Positions 8,185 to 16,107 of a stretch of DNA of 64,000 bases are shown in pieces. Origin of the DNA: Streptomyces sp. CB01580 (GTDB lineage: Bacteria > Actinomycetota > Actinomycetes > Streptomycetales > Streptomycetaceae); the NCBI RefSeq assembly GCF_001905795.1, contig NZ_LIXJ01000002.1, forward strand, positions 331,834 through 395,833, read 5' to 3'. Every line of letters begins with the position of its first letter. The stretch's first letter is position 1. Below the pieces are notes generated by a model that did no database searches, was not told the origin of the DNA, and saw nothing but the letters and a program-made list of their open reading frames with translations. Both the position numbers and the translations under genes were made by a program.

Positions 8185-8504
8185 CCGGCCGCGGAAGGGC
8201 CGGGTGGCGCGGGACCACTGCCGTCGCTCGAGCGCTCGTGCCGCTGAGGGGGCCCCTCATCTGCGGTCGTACGTGTCGTACGCCCCGCGCGGAGGGCTGT
8301 CGGGTCGGAGCCGATCGGGCCACCGACCGGGCATCCTGATTCAATTCGGTTTCGCGCCGTACGTGCATCCAAAATACTCAGTAGGCGCAATACCACTGTA
8401 CCCCGGATTCGCGCATGTGTGTTGGGCGAATTCGTCGGAACGGTGGGATGTCACTGGCTGACCAGGACCTTCCGCCCCCCGCCGGGCGGGCTATTCTGCG
8501 CTTC
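8185..8504. promoter_or_regulatory. Divergent promoter region and long helicase leader
   Basis: This 320-base gap separates the helicase (minus) from the ferritin-like gene (plus). For the plus strand, TATTCT (8492-8497) ends seven bases before the ATG at 8505 and is a likely -10 box for leaderless transcription. For the minus strand, an AT-rich patch at 8366-8395 is the most likely promoter. That would leave a 5' leader of roughly 170-200 bases before the helicase start, reminiscent of cold-responsive helicase mRNAs. No known riboswitch motif was recognised. Confidence 0.4.
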
Positions 8505-9239
8505 ATGGAGACGCCTGACAACGCCAACGAAGCCCCCGTGCCCACCGGAATCGCCGCCCAGGACTGGGCCGCCGCGTCCGCGGAGCCGCAGTACCGCGCG
8601 GCGGTCGTGGACCTGCTGGGAGCGCTGGCGTACGGGGAGCTGGCGGCTTTCGAACGGCTGGCCGAGGACGCCAAACTCGCGCCGACGCTCGCCGACAAGG
8701 CGGAGCTGGCGAAGATGGCCTCCGCGGAATTCCACCACTTCGAGAGGCTGACGGAGCGGCTGACCGCGATCGACGTGGACCCCACGGGCGCGATGGAGCC
8801 GTTCGCCAAGGCGCTCGACGAATTCCACCGCCAGACCGCGCCGTCGGACTGGCTGGAGGGCCTGGTCAAGGCGTACGTCGGCGACTCGATCGCCAGCGAC
8901 TTCTACCGCGAGGTCGCCGTGCGTCTCGACTCGGACACCCGGTCCCTCGTCCTGGCCGTCCTCGACGCCACGGGGCAGGCCGACTTCGCGGTCGAGAAGG
9001 TACGCGCCGCGATCGAGGCCGACCCGCGTGTCGGCGGCCGGCTCGCGCTGTGGGCGCGCCGGCTGATGGGGGAGGCCCTGTCGCAGGCGCAGCGGGTCGT
9101 GGCCGACCGTGACGCGCTGTCGACGATGCTCGTGGGCGGTGTGGCGGACGGCTTCGACCTCGCGGAGGTCGGGCGGATGTTCTCCCGGATCACCGAGGCG
9201 CACACCAAGCGGATGGCCGCGCTGGGACTCGCCGCGTAG
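8505..9239 (+). CDS. Ferritin-like fold protein, MiaE-like family
   Basis: A 244-residue helical protein that I place in the MiaE_2 ferritin-like family of actinobacteria. Putative di-iron ligands are the Glu in AYGELAAFERL (about 45) and EFHHFERL (about 80), plus later Glu and Asp residues in the helices containing YVGDSIASDFYREV (about 132) and ITEAHTKRM. Homologous MiaE hydroxylates a modified tRNA adenosine, but whether this branch does so is unknown. The ATG at 8505 has no ribosome binding site but a -10-like TATTCT seven bases upstream, so the mRNA is probably leaderless; the earlier in-frame ATG at 8448 is less likely. Confidence 0.75.
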   Translation: METPDNANEAPVPTGIAAQDWAAASAEPQYRAAVVDLLGALAYGELAAFERLAEDAKLAPTLADKAELAKMASAEFHHFERLTERLTAIDVDPTGAMEPFAKALDEFHRQTAPSDWLEGLVKAYVGDSIASDFYREVAVRLDSDTRSLVLAVLDATGQADFAVEKVRAAIEADPRVGGRLALWARRLMGEALSQAQRVVADRDALSTMLVGGVADGFDLAEVGRMFSRITEAHTKRMAALGLAA

Positions 9240-9247
9240 TCCCCGCA

Positions 9248-9296
9248 GCGCCTCGCGCCTGTGCGGCCCGCCGGGGGCGGCACAGGCGCGAGGCGC
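9248..9296 (+). terminator. Terminator of the ferritin-like gene
   Basis: Perfect 16-bp stem, 9248-9263 with 9281-9296, with a 17-base GC-rich loop that can pair internally. It starts nine bases after the stop codon. Confidence 0.75.
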
Positions 9297-9325
9297 GCGG
9301 AACGGCGTCGGGTCGGGCGGGCCGC

Positions 9326-9598
9326 TCAGGCCGCCGCCGACCGTCCCAGACCGCTTCGGCTCCGGGGGCGGACCAGCAACGAGAGCGTCACCGCCCCGAC
9401 CGACACCGCGCCGATCAGCACGGCGGCGAGATGTCCCGGACCCATCACCGAGTGCATGAGGAACACGCCGAACAGAGCCCCCAGGGCGCCCGTCGTGAAG
9501 ACGGTGCGACGGGGCGGGAGCCGGTCCGGCAGAGAGCGGAGCGCCACCCAGGCGAGGGCGAGTCCGAGCACGACGGCGCCGAGAGGTTCCAGGATCAC
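9326..9598 (-). CDS. Small integral membrane protein, 90 aa
   Basis: A 90-residue protein with three predicted membrane spans: residues about 3-20 (EPLGAVVLGLALAWVAL), 34-53 (FTTGALGALFGVFLMHS) and 56-76 (LAAVLIGAVSVGAVTLSLLV), followed by a basic tail RPRSRSGLGR. The topology and length resemble GlsB/YeaQ-type small membrane proteins, but the sequence match is too weak for a firm name. The first ATG is used. It lies alone between two genes with terminators on either side. Confidence 0.6.
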   Translation of the reverse strand: MILEPLGAVVLGLALAWVALRSLPDRLPPRRTVFTTGALGALFGVFLMHSVMGPGHLAAVLIGAVSVGAVTLSLLVRPRSRSGLGRSAAA

Positions 9599-9737
9599 AG
9601 ATGATCACCTCGCGAGTTGCGGGGCTGGTGGTGCGGTCACCTGCCGTACTACCCGAGGAACGCGGAACGCAACCCTCGTCGGCCCCGTGCCTCGTCGGCC
9701 CTGGTCCAGGCGGCGGAGCGGGCCGGAAGCGGAACGG

Positions 9738-9773
9738 GAAGCGGCCCGGCGGGACGTCCCGCCGGGCCGCTTC
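9738..9773 (-). terminator. Terminator of the DUF3107 gene
   Basis: A perfect 36-bp palindrome: GAAGCGGCCCGGCGGGAC followed directly by its complement. It forms a 16-bp stem with a four-base loop and lies 27 bases after the stop codon. Confidence 0.75.
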
Positions 9774-9799
9774 CACGACCGCCCCGTCGGGCGCGTGGC

Positions 9800-10027
9800 C
9801 TACAGCGCGCCGAAGCCCACGCGACGCGTGCTGGGCTCGCCGATCTCCACGTACGCGATCCGGTCGGCCGGCACCAGGACCTTCCGGCCCTTCTCGTCCG
9901 CGAGGCTGAGCAGCCGCGCCTTGCCGGCGAGAGCCTCGCCGACCGCGCTCTCGACCTCTTCGGCGGAAAGCCCGCTCTCCAGAACGATCTCCCGGGGTGA
10001 GTGCTGCACCCCGATCTTGACCTCCAC
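9800..10027 (-). CDS. DUF3107 family protein
   Basis: A 75-residue actinobacterial protein of the DUF3107 family. It begins MEVKIGVQHSPREIVLES and contains VLVPADRIAYVEIGEP near the C-terminus. It is a small alpha/beta protein without signal or membrane segments. GTG 10027 is preceded by GGAGGG eight bases upstream. It lies just downstream of a TetR-family gene in the same direction with a gap of 180 bases, so co-transcription is possible. Its molecular function is not known. Confidence 0.8.
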   Translation of the reverse strand: MEVKIGVQHSPREIVLESGLSAEEVESAVGEALAGKARLLSLADEKGRKVLVPADRIAYVEIGEPSTRRVGFGAL

Positions 10028-10207
10028 GGCTATGTCCCTCCGACGGTCGGTTCCTGCGCGGTGAGCCGCGCCGTACCAGCACAGATTAGCCCGGTGAGGG
10101 GAGCCTTCAGGGGCCGGTGGGCCACGCCCGCAGCGAACACGCGCACCGGGCGCGGTACGCGGACGCCCGGACGTCCGGCGGACCTCCGGGCGCGCGGCCG
10201 GGGATGG

Positions 10208-10849
10208 TCAGTGCTGATCGATGCCGTGCAGCGGGAAGCCCGCGATGCCGCGCCAGGCCAGCGACGTCAGCAGCTGCACCGCCGTGTCGCGGGGAATGGA
10301 CGACTGGCTGGAGAGCCAGTAGCGGGCCACCACCTGGGAGACCCCGCCCAGACCGACCGCGAGCAGCATGGACTCGTCCTTGGACAGGCCCGTGTCCCCC
10401 GCGATGACGTCGGAGATCGCCTCGGCGCACTGCAGGGAGACCCGCTCCACGCGCTCGCGCACCGCGGGCTCGTTGGTCAGGTCCGACTCGAAGACCAGCC
10501 GGAAGGCGCCGCCCTCGTCCTCGACGTACGCGAAGTACGCGTCCATCGTCGCTGCCACGCGCTGCTTGTTGTCGGTCGTCGACGCCAGTGCCGTACGGAC
10601 CGCCTGGAGCAGCGACTCGCAGTGCTGGTCGAGCAGCGCCAGATAGAGCTCCAGCTTGCCCGGGAAGTGCTGGTAGAGCACCGGCTTGCTGACCCCGGCG
10701 CGCTCCGCGATGTCGTCCATCGCGGCGGAGTGGTACCCCTGCGCCACGAACACTTCCTGCGCGGCGCCCAGCAGCTGGTTGCGTCGGGCGCGGCGAGGCA
10801 GCCGTGTGCCTCGTGGACGCGCCGCCTCGGTCTGCTCGATGGCTGTCAC
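10208..10849 (-). CDS. TetR/AcrR-family transcriptional regulator
   Basis: A 213-residue regulator. The N-terminal TetR helix-turn-helix reads RRNQLLGAAQEVFVAQGYH (about 20-38) and continues through DDIAERAGVSKPVLYQHFPG (about 43-62). The C-terminal ligand and dimer domain is helical and includes YVEDEGGAFRLVFE. GTG 10849 is preferred to the upstream ATG because GGGAGG stands four bases before it and family members start here. A short inverted repeat upstream (10901-10916) may be its own operator. The DNA-binding residues are intact; the ligand and targets are unknown. Confidence 0.85.
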   Translation of the reverse strand: MTAIEQTEAARPRGTRLPRRARRNQLLGAAQEVFVAQGYHSAAMDDIAERAGVSKPVLYQHFPGKLELYLALLDQHCESLLQAVRTALASTTDNKQRVAATMDAYFAYVEDEGGAFRLVFESDLTNEPAVRERVERVSLQCAEAISDVIAGDTGLSKDESMLLAVGLGGVSQVVARYWLSSQSSIPRDTAVQLLTSLAWRGIAGFPLHGIDQH

Positions 10850-10900
10850 GCCGCCTCCCAAAATCGTGATCGGACACGGCATTTCCGTGCACGTCGCGCC

Positions 10901-10916
10901 GTACAGCCATCGTACT
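10901..10916. promoter_or_regulatory. Possible TetR operator
   Basis: CGTACAGCCATCGTAC contains two self-complementary GTAC half-sites eight bases apart, 52 bases upstream of the regulator start. The spacing and position suit autoregulation, but the half-sites are short. Confidence 0.3.
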
Positions 10917-11017
10917 TTCGGGTAACCCGGGCACGCGCGGCGCGGACGCAGAATTTCATGTACCGGACGACTGCGGTAGCCGGGGATTCCCCGATGAGCC
11001 GGGCGAAACGGGGCGTA

Positions 11018-11233
11018 CTAGCGGTAATCGTCCTCATCCTGTGCCACCACACGGGCCTGTTCCACCGCATCCGCCACGTTCGCGCGCTCCCGGTCGATCT
11101 CCGTGAGCGGTTCGTCACGCCGCTGCTGGAGGTCGGCCCGCTGTTCGGCCGCGTCCGCGCGGGGCGTCTCCTGGTCGGGTTCGTCGGGCTGGACGTCCTC
11201 GAAGGTCTCGGGGTCGCTGGGGTCGACCGTCAT
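11018..11233 (-). CDS. Small acidic coiled-coil protein, 71 aa
   Basis: A 71-residue, very acidic protein starting MTVDPSDPETFEDVQPDEPD. The second half, DAAEQRADLQQRRDEPLTEI and following, has heptad-like spacing of Ala/Leu among charged residues and probably forms one long helix. It has no signal or membrane segment. AGGGAC precedes the ATG by seven bases. Similar small proteins occur in other streptomycetes, but no function is known. It is transcribed away from the hydrolase gene at 11524. Confidence 0.6.
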   Translation of the reverse strand: MTVDPSDPETFEDVQPDEPDQETPRADAAEQRADLQQRRDEPLTEIDRERANVADAVEQARVVAQDEDDYR

Positions 11234-11523
11234 GGTCAGTCCCTTCCTCGCTCGGAGTCGCAGGGGCGTCCCGTGCTCGCCGGTGGATGCGCGACGCGGC
11301 CGGGCCGCCTCGCCATACTGTCGGAACGCCCGGATACATCCAGTATGCGAGCGTTTCCCCGGCCCGGGGCGCCTCGAACCGGACACGGGGACGCCGGCGT
11401 ACGACGTCCCGTCCGGGACCGCCGGGGCCGGGCGGCGGGCGTGAGGGCGTCCGCGGAGGACGCCGCGCAGCCTGTGACGGCGAACACATGAACCAGGGTG
11501 TGATCGTCTCGTAACATTGCCGC

Positions 11524-12486
11524 ATGTCTTCGACCGAGCTCCCGGGCGCGAGCGCCGCCGCCGCGGTGACCCCCACCCTGAGCGCCGTCGGGGCCGCGGA
11601 AGGGGAGGAGCTGCGCTCCGTCGCGCTGCCCGGACTGACCCTCACCGTCCGTTCCCGGCCACCGGAGCGGACCGCACTGCCGCCCGCGCTCTTCGTGCAC
11701 GGGCTCGGGGGTTCCTCGCGGAACTGGTCGGCGCTGATGCCGCTGCTCCAGGACGTGGTGGCGGGCGAGGCGCTCGACCTGCCCGGTTTCGGCGACTCGC
11801 CGCCGCCGGACGACGGCAACTACTCGGTCACCGGGCACGCCCGCGCCGTGATCCGTCTCCTCGACGCGACGGAGCGCGGGCCGGTGCACCTGTTCGGCAA
11901 TTCGCTCGGCGGCTCCGTGGCCACCCGGGTCGCCGCCGTCCGCCCCGACCTGGTGCGCACGCTCACCCTAATCTCGCCCGCGCTTCCCGAGATCCGGGTG
12001 CAGCGCGGGGCCCTCCCCACGGGGCTGCTCGCCGTGCCGGGCATCGCGACGCTGTTCGCCCGGATGACCAGGGACTGGAGCGCGGAGGACCGCACCCGGG
12101 GCGTCATGGCGCTCTGCTACGGCGACCCGGCGCGCGTGTCCGAGGCCGGCTTCCGCGACGCGGTGGCCGAAATGGAGCACCGCCTGGGGCAGCCGTACTT
12201 CTGGGACGCGATGGCCCGCTCGGCTCGTGGCATTGTCGATGCGTACACGCTGGGCGGGCAGCACGGACTGTGGCGTCAGGCCGAGCGGGTACTCGCTCCG
12301 ACCCAGCTCGTGTACGGCGGACGGGACCAGCTCGTCTCGTACCGGATGGCACGCCGGGCTTCCTCGGCCTTCCGCGACGCGCGGCTGCTGACGCTGCCCG
12401 ATGCCGGGCACGTGGCGATGATGGAGTACCCGGAGGCGGTGGCCCAGGCGTTCCGGGCGCTGCTCGACGAACTCGGCGGGAGCTGA
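11524..12486 (+). CDS. Alpha/beta hydrolase
   Basis: A 320-residue alpha/beta hydrolase with nucleophile elbow GNSLGG (Ser128), oxyanion region FVHGLGGSSRNW (about 58-69), and an acid/His pair in YGGRDQLV and DAGHVAM near the C-terminus, so the triad is complete. There is no signal peptide despite an Ala-rich N-terminus. TAACAT (11512-11517) ends six bases before the ATG and there is no ribosome binding site, so the gene is probably leaderless. Only eight bases separate it from the DUF3152 gene, suggesting one transcript. The fold is shared by esterases, haloperoxidases and C-C hydrolases; the substrate is unknown. Confidence 0.8.
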   Translation: MSSTELPGASAAAAVTPTLSAVGAAEGEELRSVALPGLTLTVRSRPPERTALPPALFVHGLGGSSRNWSALMPLLQDVVAGEALDLPGFGDSPPPDDGNYSVTGHARAVIRLLDATERGPVHLFGNSLGGSVATRVAAVRPDLVRTLTLISPALPEIRVQRGALPTGLLAVPGIATLFARMTRDWSAEDRTRGVMALCYGDPARVSEAGFRDAVAEMEHRLGQPYFWDAMARSARGIVDAYTLGGQHGLWRQAERVLAPTQLVYGGRDQLVSYRMARRASSAFRDARLLTLPDAGHVAMMEYPEAVAQAFRALLDELGGS

Positions 12487-12494
12487 TCCGCGGC

Positions 12495-13838
12495 GTGGGA
12501 CGACACAGCCGAACGGGCCCCGAACGCGCGGGGCCCGACACCGACGCCGACGCCGCTCTCGCGAAGGCGACGGACGAGGGTCCGGAGGGTGTACGGCCAG
12601 GGCCCGGCAGCGGGCGGCGTCGCAGGCCCGCCGGCGCGGAAAGCCACGTCTCGTTCCAGCAGGCCGCGCACGTCCGCGGCGGTCACCCCGAACACCGGGA
12701 ACCGGGCGGCGGTTGGGGGGCCGGGCCGGGGACCGGACGCCCCGCCGACGGCGAGCGCCCCGTACCGCGTCGGCCGATGGGGCAGGCGCGGACGGCGGAC
12801 CGGGCGGAGAAGGCCGGTCGGGCGCAGGGGGCGCCCGCGAGTGCCCGGCCCGCGGGGACCAAGTCGCTGATACCGGGACCGCGCCGCGAGTTCGTCGAGG
12901 CGTTCGACACCCCGCCCACCCCGCCCACCCCACCCCCGCCGCGCGGCGAAGGCGGACCGGCGGCCGGCCGGGGGGCCGAGGGCTCCGGTGGCGGCACCGG
13001 GCAGCCCGAGGAGGCCGAGGAAGGCAAGGAGGGCCGGGGGAGCAAGGGCCGTACCTTCACCGGTATCGCCGCCGCCGCCGTGACCACCGTCCTCGCGGTG
13101 GTCGTGGCTGGGCAGGTCGCCCAGGACGACGGCGCGAGCAACACCGCGCGGTCGGCGGGCGTGGACCGGGACGACACCCGTGACGCCTCCCGCTCGGACG
13201 ACCGGCCGACCCCGACGGCGCCCCGGGTCAAGCCCCTGACGTACGAGCAGAAGATGGCCAGGGCGTACCCGCTGGCCGCGAAGCTCCGGGGCCCGGGGAA
13301 GTTCGATTCCGTCCCCGGAACGGCGAAGGCCCCGGGGACGGGGCACAAATACCGCTACCGGATCGACGTCGAGCAGGGGCTCGGCCTCGACCCGGACCTC
13401 TTCGCCAGGGCCGTCCAGGAGACGCTCAACGACGACCGCAGCTGGGCGCACGACGGCGCGATGACGTTCGAGCGGGTCTCCTCCGGCGACCCCGACTTCG
13501 TGATCACCCTGGCCAGCCCCGGCACCACCGCGGACTGGTGCCGCAAGTCGGGCCTGGACACGACCGTGGACAACGTCTCCTGCGACTCCGCGGCGACCGA
13601 ACGCGTGATGATCAACGCCTACCGCTGGGCGCAGGGTTCGGCAACGTTCGGGCCGGACGAACTCTTCGCGTACCGCCAGATGCTGATCAACCATGAGGTC
13701 GGCCACCGGCTGGGACACAACCATGTGAGTTGCCGCACGCCGGGAGCGCTCGCTCCGGTGATGCAGCAGCAGACCAAGTCCCTGGACATCGACGGCGTCA
13801 AGTGCCGCCCCAACGCCTGGGCGCATCCCGGACGTTGA
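12495..13838 (+). CDS. DUF3152 protein, membrane-anchored putative metalloprotease
   Basis: A 447-residue protein. Residues 1-187 are a long, disordered, Pro/Gly/Arg-rich cytoplasmic part; residues 188-209 are a membrane span; about 260-447 form the extracellular DUF3152 domain. Its active-site motif HEVGHRLGHNH (from residue 400) matches the zinc-binding HExGHxLGxxH signature of metzincins, and Cys pairs around it could form disulphides. Protease activity is therefore likely but unproven for the family. The GTG at 12495 follows the hydrolase stop closely. The N-terminal part is far longer than the usual short cytoplasmic tail and of low complexity, so an internal start cannot be excluded. 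Confidence 0.75.
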   Translation: MGRHSRTGPERAGPDTDADAALAKATDEGPEGVRPGPGSGRRRRPAGAESHVSFQQAAHVRGGHPEHREPGGGWGAGPGTGRPADGERPVPRRPMGQARTADRAEKAGRAQGAPASARPAGTKSLIPGPRREFVEAFDTPPTPPTPPPPRGEGGPAAGRGAEGSGGGTGQPEEAEEGKEGRGSKGRTFTGIAAAAVTTVLAVVVAGQVAQDDGASNTARSAGVDRDDTRDASRSDDRPTPTAPRVKPLTYEQKMARAYPLAAKLRGPGKFDSVPGTAKAPGTGHKYRYRIDVEQGLGLDPDLFARAVQETLNDDRSWAHDGAMTFERVSSGDPDFVITLASPGTTADWCRKSGLDTTVDNVSCDSAATERVMINAYRWAQGSATFGPDELFAYRQMLINHEVGHRLGHNHVSCRTPGALAPVMQQQTKSLDIDGVKCRPNAWAHPGR

Positions 13839-13971
13839 GACGCGGGGGTGGAGGTCGGCGGGTGCGTCGGGTCCTCCTTCCGGTCGGACCGGATCCCGCG
13901 GACGAGCGGTGGCGCGGGTGCCATCACGCCGTCCGGCCGTCCACGAAGTGAGATGGCTGTCTCATTCTTCG

Positions 13972-14000
13972 TTGACATCGCCTGGGCGGTGATCCATATT
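13972..14000 (+). promoter_or_regulatory. Strong promoter for the leader peptide and ABC operon
   Basis: A perfect TTGACA (13972-13977), a 17-base spacer and CATATT (13995-14000) form a near-consensus vegetative promoter, rare in this window. The -10 box ends seven bases before an ATG, so transcription should begin at or next to the leader start codon. Confidence 0.8.
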
Positions 14001-14007
14001 TCTCGGC

Positions 14008-14103
14008 ATGTCACGCAGCCCCGTCACCTCCGAGCGCGCCGCCATCGAGCTGGCGCTCATCGGTGTGACCGGGCACAGCGTCGCCGACATCCTCTGTTGC
14101 TGA
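14008..14103 (+). CDS. 31-aa leaderless leader peptide ending Cys-Cys
   Basis: The frame encodes a peptide beginning MSRSPVTSERAAIELALIG and ending GHSVADILCC, with codons TGT-TGC before TGA. The near-consensus promoter places the transcript start at the ATG, so it should be translated as a leaderless mRNA. It lies 279 bases ahead of a peptide-type ABC transporter operon. Tandem Cys codons at the very end are the arrangement expected of a cysteine-sensing attenuator, as in actinobacterial sulfur-gene leaders. The peptide has no signal sequence and is likely a regulatory device. It is too short for routine gene calling. Confidence 0.6.
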   Translation: MSRSPVTSERAAIELALIGVTGHSVADILCC

Positions 14104-14171
14104 CGGCAGCCCGCGTGCGCGTCGGCCTTCCGCCCGAGCCCCGAACCGGCCCGGACGACGTTTCCTGACCC

Positions 14172-14230
14172 CCGCGCCCGGGCGTACCCGTCCGTGGGCG
14201 CGGCGACGACCGTATGGTTCCGGTCATTTT
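14172..14230 (+). terminator. Candidate attenuator hairpins between leader peptide and ABC operon
   Basis: Two structures lie in tandem. CCGCGCCC (14172-14179) pairs with GGGCGCGG (14196-14203) across a 16-base loop. Then GACCG (14208-14212) pairs with CGGTC (14221-14225) and is followed by ATTTT, a weak U-tract. Either could stop transcription unless a ribosome stalls at the Cys codons upstream. Confidence 0.45.
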
Positions 14231-14382
14231 CCCCGTGCCGACCGGCTGTGTGCATCCGCGCCGCGCATCCCCCTGTGCGCTCCGCCGCCGCGCACCGGTC
14301 GTGCGCACCGACTTCTCGTCGCCGCCGCACGGACGCCCACCGTCCTTCTTTCCCGGCAGTCCTTCCGAGAGGTCACCTTCCG

Positions 14383-16107
14383 ATGCGTCAACCGTCCGTC
14401 ATATCGCGCCGCGCGGCAGCGGCCGCCGCCGTACTCGCCGTGGTCGCGGGCGCCGCGGCCTGCGGCCCCGAGGACAGCAAGGCCGACGGCTCCGGCTCCG
14501 GCGCGCCGGGCAAGCCGCAGAAGGGCGGCACGCTCACCGTCCTCAACAGCAGGCCCCAGTCCGACTTCGACCCCGCCCGGCTCTACACCTCCGGCGGCGG
14601 CAACGTCCCGTCCCTGGTCTTCCGCACCCTCACCACCCGCAACCGGGAGGACGGCGCGGCCGGCGCGAAGGTCGTCCCCGACCTGGCGACCGACCTCGGC
14701 ACGCCCAGCAAGAACGCCACCGTGTGGACGTACACCCTCAAGGACGGACTGAAGTTCGAGGACGGTACCCCGATCACGAGCGCCGACATCAAGTACGGCA
14801 TCGAGCGCTCCTTCGCCGCCGAACTCTCCGGCGGCGCACCGTACCTGCGCGACTGGCTGATCGGCGGGGCCGACTACCAGGGCCCGTACAAGGACAAGAA
14901 GGGCCTCGACTCGATCGAGACGCCCGACGCGAAGACGATCGTCTTCCACCTGAACAAGCCGGAGGGCGAATTCCCCTTCCTGGCCACGCAGACCCAGACG
15001 ACCCCGGTGCCGAAGGCCGCGGACACCGGTACGAAGTACGAGGAGCACCCGATCTCCTCGGGGCCGTACAAGGTCGTGAAGAACGAGGGCGACGGCGAAC
15101 GTCTCGTCCTGGAGCGCAACCCGCACTGGTCGGCCGACACCGACGAGGAGCGCAAGGCGTACCCGGACCGGATCGACGTGCGCTCCGGTCTCGACTCCGC
15201 CGTCATCAACCAGCGCCTCTCGGCCTCGCGGGGCGCCGACGCCGCGGCCGTCACGACGGACACCAACCTCGGCCCGGCCGAACTCGCCAAGGTCACGGGC
15301 GACACGAAGCTCGCCGACCGCGTCGGCACCGGTCACTTCGGCTACACCAACTACATCGCCTTCAATCCGAAGGTGAAGCCCTTCGACAACCCGAAGGTGC
15401 GCCAGGCGATCGCGTACGCCGTCGACCGTTCCTCCGTGGTCAACGCGGCAGGCGGCTCCTCGCTCGCCGAGCCCGCCACCACCTTCCTGCCCGAGCAGGC
15501 GGCCTTCGGCCACACGCCGTACGACCACTTCCCGGCCGGGAAGTCCGGCGACCCGGCCAAGGCCAGGGAACTGCTGAAGGAGGCCGGCCACGCCAAGGGG
15601 CTGACCGTCACCCTCACGCACTCCAACGACAAGGACTTCGCAACGAGCCCGGAGATCGCCACCGCGATCCAGGAGGCGCTGAAGAAGGCCGGTATCACCG
15701 TCAGGCTCCAGGGCCTGGAGGACAACGCCTACTCCGACACGATCCACGACGTGAAGAGCGAGCCCGGCTTCTTCCTCGCCGGCTGGGGCGCCGACTGGCC
15801 GTCCGGCGGCCCGTTCTTCGCGCCGGTCTTCGACGGGCGCCAGATCGTCGAGGACGGCTACAACTTCAACTCCGGCCTGCTCGACGACCCCGCGGTCAAC
15901 AGGGAGATCGACGAGATCAACAAGCTGACCGACCTGGAGGCCGCCGCGAAGCGCTGGGGCGCGCTCGACAGGAAGGTCGGCGAGCAGGCGCTCACCGTGC
16001 CGCTGTTCCACCCGGTCTACAAGCGCCTGTACGGCGAGGCCGTCAAGAACGTCGTGATCAGCGACTGGACCGGTGTGCTCGACGTCTCGCAGGTCGCGGT
16101 CAAGTGA
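14383..16107 (+). CDS. ABC transporter substrate-binding lipoprotein (SBP family 5)
   Basis: A 574-residue binding lipoprotein of the peptide/opine/nickel class. The signal peptide runs to the lipobox AGAAAC with Cys27 as the lipid-attachment residue, followed by a Gly/Ser-rich linker. The mature domain shows family-5 features: GGTLTVLNSRPQSDFDPARL, then WTYTLKDGLKFEDGTPITSA (about residue 120) and KVRQAIAYAVDRS (about 340). The ATG at 14383 has GAGAGG about eleven bases upstream; earlier in-frame starts would spoil the signal peptide. It is the first gene of a four-gene operon with overlapping ends. The substrate is unknown; a Cys-containing or sulfur compound is suggested by the leader peptide. 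Confidence 0.85.
   Translation: MRQPSVISRRAAAAAAVLAVVAGAAACGPEDSKADGSGSGAPGKPQKGGTLTVLNSRPQSDFDPARLYTSGGGNVPSLVFRTLTTRNREDGAAGAKVVPDLATDLGTPSKNATVWTYTLKDGLKFEDGTPITSADIKYGIERSFAAELSGGAPYLRDWLIGGADYQGPYKDKKGLDSIETPDAKTIVFHLNKPEGEFPFLATQTQTTPVPKAADTGTKYEEHPISSGPYKVVKNEGDGERLVLERNPHWSADTDEERKAYPDRIDVRSGLDSAVINQRLSASRGADAAAVTTDTNLGPAELAKVTGDTKLADRVGTGHFGYTNYIAFNPKVKPFDNPKVRQAIAYAVDRSSVVNAAGGSSLAEPATTFLPEQAAFGHTPYDHFPAGKSGDPAKARELLKEAGHAKGLTVTLTHSNDKDFATSPEIATAIQEALKKAGITVRLQGLEDNAYSDTIHDVKSEPGFFLAGWGADWPSGGPFFAPVFDGRQIVEDGYNFNSGLLDDPAVNREIDEINKLTDLEAAAKRWGALDRKVGEQALTVPLFHPVYKRLYGEAVKNVVISDWTGVLDVSQVAVK

Noticed and set aside
5077..8247. 1056-codon open frame on the plus strand
   Set aside because: It is antisense to the hydrolase and DEAD-box helicase genes, gives an Arg/Gly/Val-rich sequence with no domain, and arises from GC-biased codon positions.
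14008..14382. Known metabolite riboswitch before the ABC operon
   Set aside because: No SAM, cobalamin, TPP or other familiar aptamer motif was recognised; the leader peptide with terminal Cys codons explains the region better.
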